Shown here piece by piece: positions 43,472 to 55,617 of a DNA stretch of 61,442 nt (positions are counted from its first letter, which is position 1; each line of letters starts with the position of its first letter). Origin of the DNA: Rhizomucor pusillus (lineage: Eukaryota; Mucoromycota; Mucoromycetes; Mucorales; Lichtheimiaceae); contig FWWN02000525.1 of assembly GCA_900175165.2 (NCBI GenBank), forward strand, positions 1-61,442, written 5' to 3'. Both the position numbers and the translations under genes were made by a program. The notes below the pieces were generated by a model. The model was not told where the DNA came from. It was given only the letters and a program-made list of their open reading frames with translations, and did no database searches.

Positions 43472-46400
43472 ATGCCGCCGTTGAGCGATGCTGAACTCAA
43501 AGAGCTAGAACAAGACGAGAAGAAGAAAGGAGGGATTCAGTCTAAAGATCTAGATTCTGATCGCGATCCAGAAGTATATGACTTTGAGGCTTTGAGAAAT
43601 GAACTTGACGACGAAGACGAAGAGAATGATGACCTTGCCAAAAAGTACGAAGAGCTTGAGGGCGACGACGACGAGCTTAACGATGTAACGTTTGGCGACG
43701 AAGCTATCGGTAAATTATACTATATAAAAACGATGTGTCCCGGCATCTAATATACACATATCTTGCTTGCAGACCAAGACTTTGATTTCTTTGGCAGCAC
43801 CGAGCGCTTTACTGCAAACATATCTGAGGAAGAGGCATTCCGTGTGAAGCGTCCTGCAAAAGAGGAGCATGGTATTTATTATCTCTAGAACATGACCAAG
43901 GTCCTTTGGATTGAACAAAATATCGTTTAGGAAAAAATTCAGTTACCCGGGAGAGCTTGTGGGGAACTGCCGACCGCAGTTCGTCTGCTGGAAACGTTCG
44001 TCCAGTATCTGCTGACTTTCGTCAATTTGGTTTGGGCTCAAAGTTTGGAGAGGTAAGATTGATAGATAAATAGCAGCACACTGTCGTCTGTGCTGATATG
44101 AACATGGACTACTAGGCTTCGCCCGTCGCAAACACTGCGTCTATTTGGGGAGGATTTGGTGGAAATCTATCGACGGCGACGGGTGAGTATTTAGGAAAGG
44201 AAATGGTTGCTAAGGAAACTATGTATAACTTTGGATATCTTAGATCGTGCTTACAGCCCCTTTGGCAGCAGTGCTGGCAATATTTCGCCGTTCAATAAGC
44301 GACAAAGCCGGCCTCCTCATCAAACGTCGTATACGCCCTCGCCTCCACCCGGCTTATCGCCATCATCATCCTTCGGCCATCAGCAACGACGTGGTCAACC
44401 TGTGCGTCTTGAGGATATTGAAGCAGAGCTGCAAAGACAGGCTTTGGCCAGCACTGCCTCCGCGGCAGCTAGACCTGAGCCCGCTCGTTTCCACGGGGAT
44501 GAAGTTGATCCTCGTAAAGTGATGAGCTTATCAGAGGTCGAATCTGCTATCCGAGCCAGTGGAGGTCGTGTACCAGGAGCTCCAGAGCCTTTTGGTCTTG
44601 CAGGCCAAATGGCAGCCATCACCCAAATGCAGCAAGTCCATCACCAGCAGGCCCAGCAGCAGCTCCTCCAAGAGCAAGCTTTGCGTGGATTGAGTATGAT
44701 GGAGACAGAGCGTTTGCAGATGATGGCCTTGAGGCAGCAAGAAATTGCAGAGCAGCTGGCTGCAGAGCAAGCTGCCAAGCAGCAACGTCGTCAGCAAGAT
44801 CAACGCAAGGTAACCTATAGAGTATGATCCGGCAGTGGATGAAATTAAGGAATTAATGAATGTGTTGAATTTCTAGTCCCAGTACAATGGCCTCATGACT
44901 CAACAGGATAAGGATTTCATCAATCGCATCCAATTATCCCAGCTAGCATCGAGCGACCCATACTCGGATGACTTTTACTATCAAGTCTACTCATCCATCC
45001 GCCAGCGTGCAGGTTTGCCTACCTGGTCGGCCTCGGGCAACACATCGGAGAACACTGGTCGCGGTGGTCGTAACCGCAAAGAAGATGGTATGCAGCGTTT
45101 GCACCAGCAGCTGCAACGAGTATTGAATAATGCAAAGAAGCATCCACGCCAGACCCAAGGTATATATGCTTGATATTGGATTATACTCGAGGAAAGTGAA
45201 AATTAATACGCTCCCGATTCCTTTGTAGTCTCGTTGGAAGGTGCACTGGGCAAGATCACGTCGTTGACAGTACGCAACCCACGCCAGGTTTTACAGGTAT
45301 CTGAAAAGAGACCCAGCACGGCAGCTTCTGGACAGGAGAGTGATCAAAAAGCTGCTTCTGGCGTAAGTACAATTTCTTGATGAACGATGTATCAGGAAGA
45401 TGAAACTGATAGAGATGGTTGTTGCTAGACCGGCAAATCCTCGGTGTATGATAGAAGACGTGTTCTCAAGATCATTGAGAATATTTACTTGATCGTCCTG
45501 GACTTGGAGCAGATGCGTCGACAGGGACCACCGAGGGCAAAACCCAATCAGGAAGAGGAGCACGAAGATGAACTTGCAAAGTGGAATGAAACATATGCCG
45601 AAAAGGTGAAGAAGTTGTGGGAATCCTTGAGATTGGATGACCACGCTGAAGGAAGGTACGATATCGATAAACGTGAGGATGGATCCCTGGACAAATCTAA
45701 TCTTTGGTTCTTTCTAGTGCATCTTTGATCATTTCCATCTTGTCTGTAGCCAAAGGCAAGAAATTGATACCACGTATCTTACGCCACCTCAGCAGCGATC
45801 AGAGTTTGACATTGGTGACGCTGATCATTTCCAACTTCTCTCAGCTGCAAGTTTGCCATAATGTCATTTATCCTGGTACAATGGTAGCAAACGTTGAAGA
45901 AGCTGCTCCACAGAAATTTGTCACTTTTGATGATGTCGAGCTTTTCATCAACACTGCTGCACCTGCTCTCCTTGCCGTTATCTCCGAAGCACCTTTGCGA
46001 GTTGTCAATGGTTTGACCAAACTATTCATGGAGAAGAATAACATTGTCTACATTGCAAGAACAAAGGTAAACGAGCACATTTCCGCCATCACCGGATTTT
46101 CTTTTATGTACTGTGACAATGATGCTAACATCGTGCTATCATTTTTAGCCGGGACTTGCATTTTTGACCATGTTACTGTCTCGTGCCGAAAGTCTAAAGC
46201 AAGGTGGAGGAGCTTTGAGTGGTCTTCCTGCTCCGTCTGCCGAGGATCTGGCAGCGTGGCAGCAGGAATACACAGCATTGTTCAATTCTTTGCAAGGAAA
46301 CTACGCATCCATATTCCCATCCTTGTATTATCTTGTTCCTATTCAGCCGACAATCGCCATGGCGCAAATAGCATTGACGATCGACGATATGTATGTTTGG

Positions 46401-46678
46401 CAATTTTTGGCTGCATTGGCCATCGGTGCATCCATGGACCAACAGCAAATCTTGGTGACAGAAGTGAGGCAAGTTTACCATTTGTTAATAGAGAATGTTT
46501 TGTAATCATGTATGCTTACACAAAGTTAAATGTTTGCAGGGATCGCGTCATGGAAAATATTGTGCTGGCACACAGCAATCGACTCCCAACCGCTCAAGTC
46601 ACCCATAAAATCTCCAACGTCAACTTATTCTTACACGCACTCGGACTTGACTCCTCACAAGTTGCTATCCCACGGTGA
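43472..46678 (+). CDS. PAT1: PAT1, mRNA decapping activator and translational repressor
   Basis: P-body scaffold that links deadenylated mRNA, the Lsm1-7 ring, Dhh1 and decapping. [20 protein letters not shown] opens an acidic N-terminus; [20 protein letters not shown] is an FDF-like Dhh1-binding motif. The middle has [20 protein letters not shown], a Pro/Ser segment and a long Gln-rich helix ([20 protein letters not shown]). The conserved block [20 protein letters not shown], then [17 protein letters not shown], follows. The C-terminal helical superhelix includes [40 protein letters not shown] and [15 protein letters not shown], and ends [12 protein letters not shown] at TGA 46678. About ten introns. 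Confidence 0.93.
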
Positions 46679-46889
46679 AATGGACTGACTCCTTGTCTAT
46701 CTCGTTATTCTATTTCTTCCTCATTCTTTGCTCTAGCCCCGCTCACGTAATCAGCCTTTTTTCTTTAATCAGACTCTTTTTACATTGTAACTGAGTATGA
46801 GTCTAAACAAACAATATAACCAGAATGCTAGAAATTGTGTGTAAATTGTAGATGGAGGATGTGGTATCATATATATGTGGATGTAAGTT

Positions 46890-47980
46890 CTAAGAAACTA
46901 TGCAATTCTTGTCTTTTTTATCTTCAAGTGACAACAAAGTTGCAAGCCGTACTTGCTCGTCTTCAGTGAGGGCCTGTTTCCAGCTTTTGAATTAGATACT
47001 TATCTCCAGATACAGGATACTTATCAAAAGCTTACCATCCGCTGGGCCTTTTGCTGCAGCAATGTTAATTCTTGTCTACGCTGATTTGCAGCCTGCACTC
47101 GACTTAGACGTTGCCTGTAAAGTACGTATAGGTAAGCTCTCCTTCCAAAAATGTATATCAAAAATCTGAGTTCGTCTCCATACCGCTCCATTTCAGCTCG
47201 TGAAATATCTTGTTGCTGTCGGTTGTTACGACCTCCCTTGAATCCATTCTTGACTGACTGCGCAAATCCAGTAGTTTTCGAAGAAGATTGTTGCGGTCGT
47301 GCGTTGCTACTTGAGGTTGCAGCAGACTTTTTCGTACACTGGTGATCGACTGGTAGCCTGTGCTTTATACAGAATGACTGACGGCAATCCTGGCATTGCA
47401 TAGGTACTAGCAGTTTGGCTTTGCATCCTCGTTGATCGCAAATGTTAGAAGGTTTCTTGGCATCGACGCAGTTATTTTGTATATGGCGGTTAACCTGACA
47501 AACACAGCACAATGCTTGAATTAGCGATGCCGGGTTACCATTCTCGTTCTTTCAGAAACGATAATTACCCGTATATTTGGATCTTCGTTTCTAGGGCCCG
47601 GTACAGGCTTTTCGCAAATAGGGCATGTAGGTATTCTGCACAGCAACACATCATTGATCTCCTTTGTACCTCTTTTACTGTTTGCAGGAACTTACCGTAC
47701 ATCGAGGTTCGGATCGTTCAAACTTGGGCATTTATGATCTTCAAGCTTGAAATGCTCTTGACTATCCAGTTGGGTGTTAGATCCATAGCCGATCGACGTT
47801 CAAGTAGGCAATGACCATACCAGAATATCTTTTTGCAGTGGTAGCAAGTGTAAGGCAAAAAGTCTATATGTTAACAATGCCGAGTCAGACAGTTTACAAG
47901 ATCGTGTTAGAGTATCAGAGCTTACCAAGCTGTTTGCAGCCGTCAAAGGTACAATGTTTGCCAAGGTCAGGAAATTCCAT
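46890..47980 (-). CDS. ZFAND2/Cuz1-like protein: two AN1 zinc fingers and a UIM
   Basis: Ubiquitin/proteasome-linked stress protein. ATG 47980 gives MEFPDLGKHCTFDGCKQL; exon 2 gives DFLPYTCYHCKKIF, the first AN1 finger, followed by EHFKLEDHKCPSLND. The second finger is SNICDQRGCKAKLLVPMQCQ, then DCRQSFCIKHRLPVDHQC. A Ser/Gln-rich basic linker leads to a Gln-rich helix (RVQAANQRRQELTLLQQKAQ). The last exon, entered at AAACAG, encodes ALTEDEQVRLATLLSLED, a ubiquitin-interacting motif with the central Ala and Ser, and ends at TAG 46890. The splice at exon 2/3 that keeps frame places Trp-Tyr where AN1 fingers have a Cys (see findings). Convergent with PAT1. Confidence 0.85.
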
Positions 47981-49024
47981 AGAGCGAGAATACGTAATTA
48001 AGGAAAAACGGGTGTCGCAAAGGGAACAATAGAAACTGGAATAACCAATTCAGGCACAAACTCCGCATGCTGTTAAATATTGTATCCAATGAGAGGGATC
48101 AATTCCTACATTGTCTTCGTTGGAGTAAACTACTCTAAAGGCATATTAAATGTCTTTGTCACAGGCGAGGCGCGTGATTGTTATTTTATGTGCATAATGT
48201 ATGGATGCAGACTAATTTGAATCTCTTCCCGATTTTAGATTGTTGCTTTGTTTTCCTGGAATACATCATTATAACATGCGATCTGGCCAAAAGGTGACTC
48301 CTGGTTTAGCATATCGAAGGACTTTGGAAGGCCTAGTATTTACCTGTCGCGAGCAGTTCTGTGAGCTTTCGGGTCTATACTTGCCTTGACAGACGCCTAC
48401 ACTTGCGTGGTGGTGGAACTTTTCTTTCTGCTGTTGCCTTGTGAACTGGCCGCGATCAAGCCGCGTCTGCGTTTGTCTGCCATCATCTTGTTGCAATTAC
48501 CACCACATGCGAAGAAGTTAAGTGGGTCACCGTTACTCAATCAGGGCTATTGTATCCATCTAACTTGATTTTTCTTCGATGAACCTATTATATAGACTAT
48601 ATCAATGGTATCAGAGTGGTGTTATGCCATTTTGATGCTGCATTTCATGTAATAGTTACACAAAGACATTCAATTGAAGACAGCCTTGTACTATGCATTG
48701 TGTGAACATTACATGCTTTAGCCTCCATGCAGTGAGTATAATATAGACTGTAAAATTCATCGAAATTGACTATCCTATTATAGCGGACGCCCTTAACTGA
48801 AAGCAATTTGGTTACTAAAGTGCCCTGGAAATTTTTAGTGCGCGAGATACTTTTTTTCGTGCGCATGGTAAATCCCTATACTTATTCTTTCCTGCCTATG
48901 TATAAACGTAGGTGACTGCATTGCTATCTTTGTAATTTTAGCTTTAATATAATTAGAAGATGGTATAATAATATATAATAATATTTACTAGTTGTACTAT
49001 GTATTACTTGCAAGTTTTTTTCTC
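47981..49024. other. intergenic region
   Basis: Upstream of the AN1 gene and downstream of the ankyrin gene. Holds the primer-binding-site scar at 48606 and otherwise A/T-rich sequence without a supported exon. A minus-strand frame at 48269-48496 is Gln/Arg-rich and not convincing. Confidence 0.5.
48606..48616 (+). mobile_element. Ty1/copia-type primer-binding-site scar
   Basis: TGGTATCAGAG is the sequence complementary to the 3' end of initiator tRNA-Met used as primer-binding site by many Ty1/copia retrotransposons. It sits 1 nt after a CA that could be the end of an LTR (CTATATCA). No gag or pol frame follows, so this is at most a deleted element or solo LTR. LTR limits cannot be set by eye. 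Confidence 0.4.
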
Positions 49025-51256
49025 TTAGCCAGAGCCAAAGGATACCAAACTATCTAGCCGGTTACGCAGAAAGTTCCTGCTTCCTCCGCTGTCAGAAGAT
49101 CGATTGCTTGCGATGCCGCTGCTGGTCGCACTGCTGGATGTATAGGTGCTCGTCGTCGTTACCATGTTTATAGCACTGATATCGTTAACGGCCGGATAGT
49201 GGTTTGAGGAGGTCGAAGTGGTGACGGCGGAGGACATGTTACCCGATGACCGCTTTGAAGCCAGTATATTTTTATAGCCGCTGTTCGTCTTTTCCATTTC
49301 CTTTGTCGTCTTCGCCCCCATTTCCCGTAGATATTTCGCGATGCTCTTGAGTCCACCTTGCTTTGCGAGATCCAGCGGCGTGGGCACTTGTTTACTGATA
49401 TACGGATTCGGGTATACGCCGAGCTCTCCCACCAATTTGGCAACAATTTTGCTTCGCTGGTGCCGCACCGCATAGTGCAGAGGTGTTTCGCCCTTGTTGT
49501 CTCGCGGGTCACTTTTGACCCGGCATTGTCGGATAAGCAGTGTCACAAACCGTGCCTTGCCAAACTTGCATGCATAGTGAAGCGGCGTTGCTCCTAAAAA
49601 GGCGAAAAGCCGTTCGCGTTACCAATTTTTCATTGTTGTTGTTGTTGTCACATGAGGCACTGTTATTTACCTGACACATCGACTATATCGAGTAATGCAT
49701 TGTTGGAGACTTGTAACAGGTAAAGTACGACATCGGCTGCATCCGCCTTGATGGCCGCGTGCAGCGCTGTCTCTTGGCAAGGCCCTCGCTGGTACAGATC
49801 TGCCTGCGCTCGCTCTACAAGCAGCTGGACACCGGTCATGTAGCCAAGACTGGCTGCTAACACTAACGGAGTAACGCGGTCTTCGTCTCCTGAAGACAAG
49901 GTCACTGTGTTTGGGTTTGCTCCGGCTTCAATGACCCGTGCAATCGCTCTGCTGTTCATGATAGCTATCAGAGCATGCAATAGACCGTAGCCTTCCTTTA
50001 CGCTCTTGAGAGAAGGCGAGTTTTTGGCAACGTTGGGCTGGCCACCACGACGTAGGTAATTCCTGTCATTAGTACGTGTCATTAACTTGACAAAATACAC
50101 ACTGGGAAGTGAATGGGCGTCTTCACCTGACGAGAGTATCCACCTCATCCTTTCGGTTCTTTCCTCGAGCAATCGAGTCCCAAAACCCTTCCCCGCATGC
50201 AAACGTCAGTTCTTGCGTTCGAGTGGTGGATGAATTGGCTGTTGCTGATGATGGTACAAGTGTACACGACGAAACACCGGGATCATCATCCGTCGTGTTC
50301 CCCTCGGGCGTACGATTTGATGGTGAAGAAGGTCTAGTCGCTGTTGACGACGGTTGCTGTGGTGAAGGTGGAGCTGGAGGCTTCGAGGTAGGCGGTGGTA
50401 ATGGTTGTGCATTCACAGGGTCTACGACAATGGTTGTTTTTTCTGCCAATGCCAACACGGATACAAGATCAAAGTGATCGTCAGCGACGACGGCGTCGCT
50501 TGTGAAACTACGCAAGCTTTCCTGTTCATCGAGACTATCCATTCCACCAAAGGACAAGGATCCGAGGCTGCTTCGTCGTCCGTGGAGAGATATGGAAGAT
50601 AAAGACGATGAAGCGCAAGATGATAAGCAGCTATCACGATTTGTACCGCTGGAGGAGGAGGAGGTGGTGGTCATAGGACGATAATTATTGTTGGTGCTGC
50701 CTCTGCTGCTAAGGCTGCTGGCACGCGGCGGTGGGATAATGAGATTTTCGTCAAAAATCGACAAACGCCGAATTTGCGCATGCGCCCTCTCGAGCTTCGA
50801 CTTGTAGAACTGCATCTCACGCACAGCCTTGTGATACCGCGTACTCGAGCTATCCAGTCGTTGCTCCATAAGATTCGCTGTTGCTTCCAAAATATCAATC
50901 CTATCTAGTAAATTTTCTTGCTTGCTGCTCCACGCTGCAATCAAGGCATCTACTGCTTTCCGTATACGCAGCTGCAGTGTCTGTTGCTCGATTTCTCGGA
51001 GGAGTCTCTGTAACTCGAGGAATATGACTGCAGTGCTATCGATATCTTTAGGAGCAGCATTTCGTCTCGGAGACATCGGATGTTGAGTAATATCATTATG
51101 CTCGCCTTGCTCTTCTCCTTGCTGATGATGATGACGATTATGATGATGCTGACGGTCAACTTGCTGGCTGCTGGAGTCATCCATTGCGTTTGGTGATGGT
51201 GGAAAGGAGTAATAAAGAAGCAAAGAAATTCCCAAAAAGCTCATTGTTAAACCCAT
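49025..51256 (-). CDS. ankyrin-repeat protein with N-terminal coiled coil and low-complexity regions
   Basis: Predicted scaffold protein of about 700 residues. ATG 51256 gives a hydrophobic start (MGLTMSFLGISLLLYYSF); a second Met at 51184 (MDDSSSQQVDRQHHHNRHHH) is an equally good start without it. Exon 1 holds a coiled coil (IFLELQRLLREIEQQTLQLR, LLDRIDILEATANLMEQRLD), Ser-rich stretches and Pro/Ser/Thr linkers. Downstream exons carry ankyrin repeats (GYGLLHALIAIMNSRAIARV, RVTPLVLAASLGYMTGVQLL, QETALHAAIKADAADVVLYL, GATPLHYACKFGKARFVTLL, KGETPLHYAVRHQRSKIVAK, PTPLDLAKQGGLKSIAKYL). A Ser/Thr tail ends SFGSG at TAA 49025. At least two introns. Function is unknown. Confidence 0.8.
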
Positions 51257-52353
51257 TCTTATTTTAAATTAAGGTGACTTCGGAAGCAAGGAGGAAAAAG
51301 CTTCATGAATCTGACACACATGTCTTGTTTGCGAACCAAGTCTAAATAAGACGCGTTGATCGGCCGGTCAATGAAATCACGTCTGTTGGCAGGGGCTGTT
51401 GTGCGTGAGTCTGACCGCCTTTGGGCAATATTCCTTTCTGTGCCCCACTGCAGCGACTCTAAAAACCAACAATGCAAATAAATCATATGATTATTGGGCA
51501 CTTTGTTCTTTCTTCTTTTATTTTTTTCTGTCCTTTACATCTTGATCATACGCTAAAGCCACCGATAAAGAACAACGCATCATTATTCGGCGACAACATT
51601 CGACCCCCAAATCTCATTGTAAACTGCCTGCGATACATAGTTGCTCTACCGGCGTATCCTGTTTTTCTTGGGCTCCTTTACCCTTTCAGCCTCATTCAGG
51701 TACCGTGCGATTCTTGTATAACGCGTTTGTTCACAATATTGCATATGACACATACATATTAAATTTCGTATTACCATCATTCTTGTTGATGACGCTTTGT
51801 TCTACGTATTTTATACCTTTTTTGTTTGGACCAGAATTTAAAGAAGAATACGCGTTTAATTTGTTAAGTACAGACATCCGGGGACTAGAGCTGGTCCCTG
51901 CGTCCGGCCGATCAATGCTAGTTAACTCGAGGTTCCGTCGCAACATCGTTGCTACACTCAATGTCATCTTCTGGACCTCGCCTTTTGCGTGCACATGCTC
52001 CCATAAGCCTCCTTATTTTCATAGGCAATGCATAAAAAAGCAAATGAAAGTAGGTATCAACGAACAGGCTGCCCCATCGATCTTTCATGATTTTATTTTC
52101 TCTCCAAACATGACGAAAGCTTCAACTTGAGGTTTGCGCAGTGTTCGAAATGAATACTTTGTAGAGCAATGTACAGCATTAATAGCAAAACTATATATAT
52201 ATATATAAGTGTGTATGGTAACCTGTACTAGGTGAAAATTTTGTTGTCTATGATCATTGCATCGTAAGTTGTCTTTGCACTTGTCTCCCTAATCTTCCAC
52301 TTCTGTCATTTCCATTCCCTGATATCCTCGCGGTCGTCCTTGCACACGGCCGA
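51257..52353. other. intergenic region
   Basis: 1.1 kb with no supported gene on either strand; contains an (AT)n run at 52192-52207. Upstream region of the ankyrin gene and 3' flank of the amino-acid transporter gene. Confidence 0.5.
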
Positions 52354-54325
52354 TCAATCCTGTTTTCCAGATAAGCATTTACTATCATACATGTAAAGAT
52401 GTCCCATGGAGTAGCCGGTCTTACCATTCCATAGGTTTACAATTGCTTCCCTGTACTTAACACAGACAAGCCAAATCGGAATGGAGAGTAACACAAAGCC
52501 TACGGCAGCCAGACTTTCAAAAGGAGCTTCGATGAATGGCGTCGTACATAAAAATAACGCCACTCCACAGAAAAGTATCGGCGTCGTCAACCATACTTTG
52601 TAGGGCCGTTTGAGATCCGGTTCCGTGTACCGAAATACAAGCAGAGATAACACTGCTAAAAAGTAAAATCTACAACAATGAAAAAATCAGCTTTGATCTT
52701 AGGCTTTCCCCATCCTGCTTTAACTCACATCCATGCACAGACAGAGTAAAAATTGACGAGTCCTCGGAATGAACCAACAAGAATCATGATGGATGTAAGC
52801 ACTGCTTGAAGCACGATAGCCATCAAAGGTGTCTGCCTGGACGTGCTCAGTTTTCCAAAGAAGTTTGGTAAGTGTCCCTGCTTGGACGAGACATAGATGA
52901 TTCGCGCGCCTGTGAATACAGTAGCATTTGCAGTCTGCAAAACATAAAAATATAAGTTTCTCTTCGACAATCTAGTAAGTTAATAAACACTGACCCCAAA
53001 GCAACTGAGAGCAACACAGACAGCTATGACGATACCACCTGCAGGCCCAAACCATTTTCTACCGAGGTCCATGGCGACAGTGTTGGTGTGCATGACCACT
53101 TCAGGGCGTAGAATAGCCAGGTAGGCAATGTTGGCAAGCAAATAGCAAAGAATAACGATGGGAATGCCGAAAAATATTACCCGCGGCAGATCGCGGTCCG
53201 GGTGCTTCATTTCACCAGACACATAGTTCAAATTATTCCAGCCATCATATGCCCAGAGACCTATTTCCTTCCAATTATTTAGTTTTCGAATTATGCTACA
53301 TATTTGAAGTCGTGCTTGCCTGAATACAGTGCTACAGCATACTTGCCAAACGTCAATGATTCGATTCCTTGGAATGGAGGCACTTCGAGGCTGTTGTCGC
53401 GGATATTTCCCTGGGCGAGGAAGACGACGCCCAGGATGGATATGAACAATGCTGTCAAAACTTTAAGGATTGTGAGGCCATCTTGTACGTGGATGCCGGC
53501 TCGTATTGAGATTGCGTTGATAGTGCTGACGAGAAACAATGTGATTATTGCAATAAGTTTAGGAAGAAATGCGGGGATGATAGAGTCGGCTAGCTCGGCT
53601 GCAGACTCTGAATCGTGAGGAACTCGAAAGTAATAGGTGTGATATGCTATTCTGGACACGTATTCTCCGAAAACTGTACATACGATGGCTAATCCTCCAG
53701 GCTAGACGTAATATAATATACAGTGAGTTGGATGGCAGAATAGCGAGCTGGGATAACGGTGACTTGCCTTTTGAACGACAATGGATACAAACTCGAATGC
53801 AAATGATACCAAGCTGCCGAACGCTCGACTGAGATATACAGATTCTCCTCCGTTCATCGGCAGCATAGTACCCAATTCGACGTAGCAGAGAGCACCTAGC
53901 AGCGCTAAAAGACCCGATACGAGCCAGATCAAAAGTGCCGTTCCGGGTGCGCCAGTCGCTTCAAGCACAGGACCCGGTGAGCTAAATAAGCCGCTCCCAA
54001 TCATGGCGCCTACTACTAGGCCCAGTCCGTTGAAAAAGGTGACCTTCTTTTGCAGTTCAGGTCCTCGTGCTTGAGTTTGGGTCAGGGGCATCATGGGTAT
54101 AGATTCAAAAGAGAACACTGAAGCCGCCGATCTGTTTGCGTGGTGGGTTGCAGGGAGCAGGGTTCGTTCATCGTGGTCTGAAAGTGAGGAAAGGAGGGAG
54201 ATGGCGTCTTCATCGCTGTAATCGTGTTCGTCGCCTAGGTGGCTTCCAAAGGTGTATTGCTGGTCAGGAGAATGAGGCGATCGCTGGCCACCGCCGAGGT
54301 GGACTGGAACTGGAGAGTCGGTCAT
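52354..54325 (-). CDS. APC-superfamily amino-acid transporter (LAT/Mup1-like)
   Basis: Plasma-membrane or vacuolar permease with about 12 membrane helices. The ATG at 54325 (MTDSPVPVHLGGGQRSPHSP) precedes a cytosolic N-terminus with an acidic DEHDYSDEDAISLLSSLS patch. TM1 carries the substrate-binding turn VVGAMIGSGLFSSPGPVL. ALCYVELGTMLPMNGGESVY and GLWAYDGWNNLNYVSGEMKH are the hallmark TM3 and TM6 segments of the L-type branch. PLMAIVLQAVLTSIMILVG and LKRPYKVWLTTPILF follow, and the protein ends CLSGKQD at 52354. About seven introns. Preference for neutral or methionine-like substrates is family inference. Divergent from ERI1 with about 146 bp between starts. Confidence 0.92.
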
Positions 54326-54471
54326 TACGTTGCTGCTTATGTTATAAGGGGAATTGTGCCCATCGGGGCCAGAGCGGATCACTCGGTCACTTTTTTGGCT
54401 GATGAAAAGGTTGTCGTCGGCGGGAGGAGCGGACCACTACTACTTCTTGGAACGGGCACGCGAGCAGATCG

Positions 54472-55600
54472 ATGGCAAGCAATGCGAATTTAACGACCGT
54501 CGAGTCGTTGCGAATAGCTTTAGCAGAGCTTGGGCTCGAGACGAATGGTCACAAACCAGAACTCAAAAGGCGATTGCGGAAAGCGCGCGAGAAGAAAGCT
54601 GCAGAGGAACGAGCAGCAGCGAAAGCAAGATCAGAGCAAGTTGAAAAGACGAACGTGGATGAGGAGGAAAAGAGTGCTGCTGCTGGAGAAGCAAAAGAAG
54701 AGCAAATAATAATACCAAACAAGAACAAGTCTGAATCGTCAGCTATTCCTAAAGAGCAGCCGTTGGATTACTATTTGTTTTTCGACGTGGAAGCTACGTG
54801 CGAAGCAAACGGAGGATTCACGTTTCCCAACGAGATTATCGAATTTCCGGTTGTCCTCGTTGACGGCAAAACTTTTGAGATTGTGTGTAGGCGCATATGT
54901 TCTACGATTGCAATTGACTGTTTGCCTAATTATGTGAATTGCACCAGGTGGATGAGTTCCAATCTTATGTCAAACCGAGCATCAACCCTACTCTGTCGGA
55001 TTTTTGCAAAGAATTAACAGGCATATCTCAGGTAACAACTTTGCAGCAGCCTTCTCTCTCTTGCTCACTTTATGTAATCATCTGAGTAGGAACAAGTTGA
55101 CAACAGTCCAGACTTTGTGGAAGTTCTGAACAAGTTTCAAGAATTTATGGGCAAATATTCGCTGTTTCGAGAAAAGACTGCAGCGTTCGTTACAGGTACG
55201 TCTCCCCTGCCCAGACCATATTTGGTGTTTATTGAATATTAATCTCTGCATAGATGGACCTTTTGATATCCGAGATTTTATTACAAAGCAATGTGAACAC
55301 AGCAACCTCGAACGGCGACCAGCATATTTTGAGCGGCCTTGGGTGAACATCCGCAAGTTGTTCAAGGACTTCTACAAACTCAAAGAAAACAAAAACATCC
55401 CTGCTATGCTCGAAGCATTGAGTATGGAGTTCAAAGGACATCAGCACTCGGGTCTCGATGATGCACGCAATCTAGTCAGGATCGCGCAGAAAATGAAGGA
55501 GGATGGGTGTTTATTCAAGACCAACATGTATTGGGGACACAAGATGAGGAATTTCCATCAGCAGCAACAAAAGCAACAACGACGCCGACGAAAGCGATAG
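54472..55600 (+). CDS. ERI1: ERI1-type 3'-5' exoribonuclease with SAP domain
   Basis: DEDDh exonuclease that trims structured RNA ends (histone mRNA stem-loop, 5.8S rRNA and siRNA in animals and fission yeast). ATG 54472 opens a SAP domain (TTVESLRIALAELGLETNGH, KPELKRRLRKAREKKA), then a Lys/Glu linker. The nuclease has Exo I YYLFFDVEATCEANGGFTFP (Asp-Glu), Exo II in AAFVTDGPFDIRDFITKQC (Asp) and Exo III HQHSGLDDARNLVRIAQKM (His, Asp). QSYVKPSINPTLSDFCKELT and SPDFVEVLNKFQEFM match the family closely. The tail ends with Gln/Arg runs (RRRRKR) at TAG 55600. Three introns. Its stop is 17 bp from the stop of the convergent HAD gene. Confidence 0.93.
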
Positions 55601-55617
55601 CGCTACTCCTGTTTTAT

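Noticed and set aside
50123..50477. plus-strand Val/Gly-rich frame
   Set aside because: Antisense of the Ser/Pro/Thr-rich part of the ankyrin protein.
51472..52130. plus-strand hydrophobic frames in the ankyrin-transporter gap
   Set aside because: Broken by stops, with no splice-supported chain and no recognised domain.
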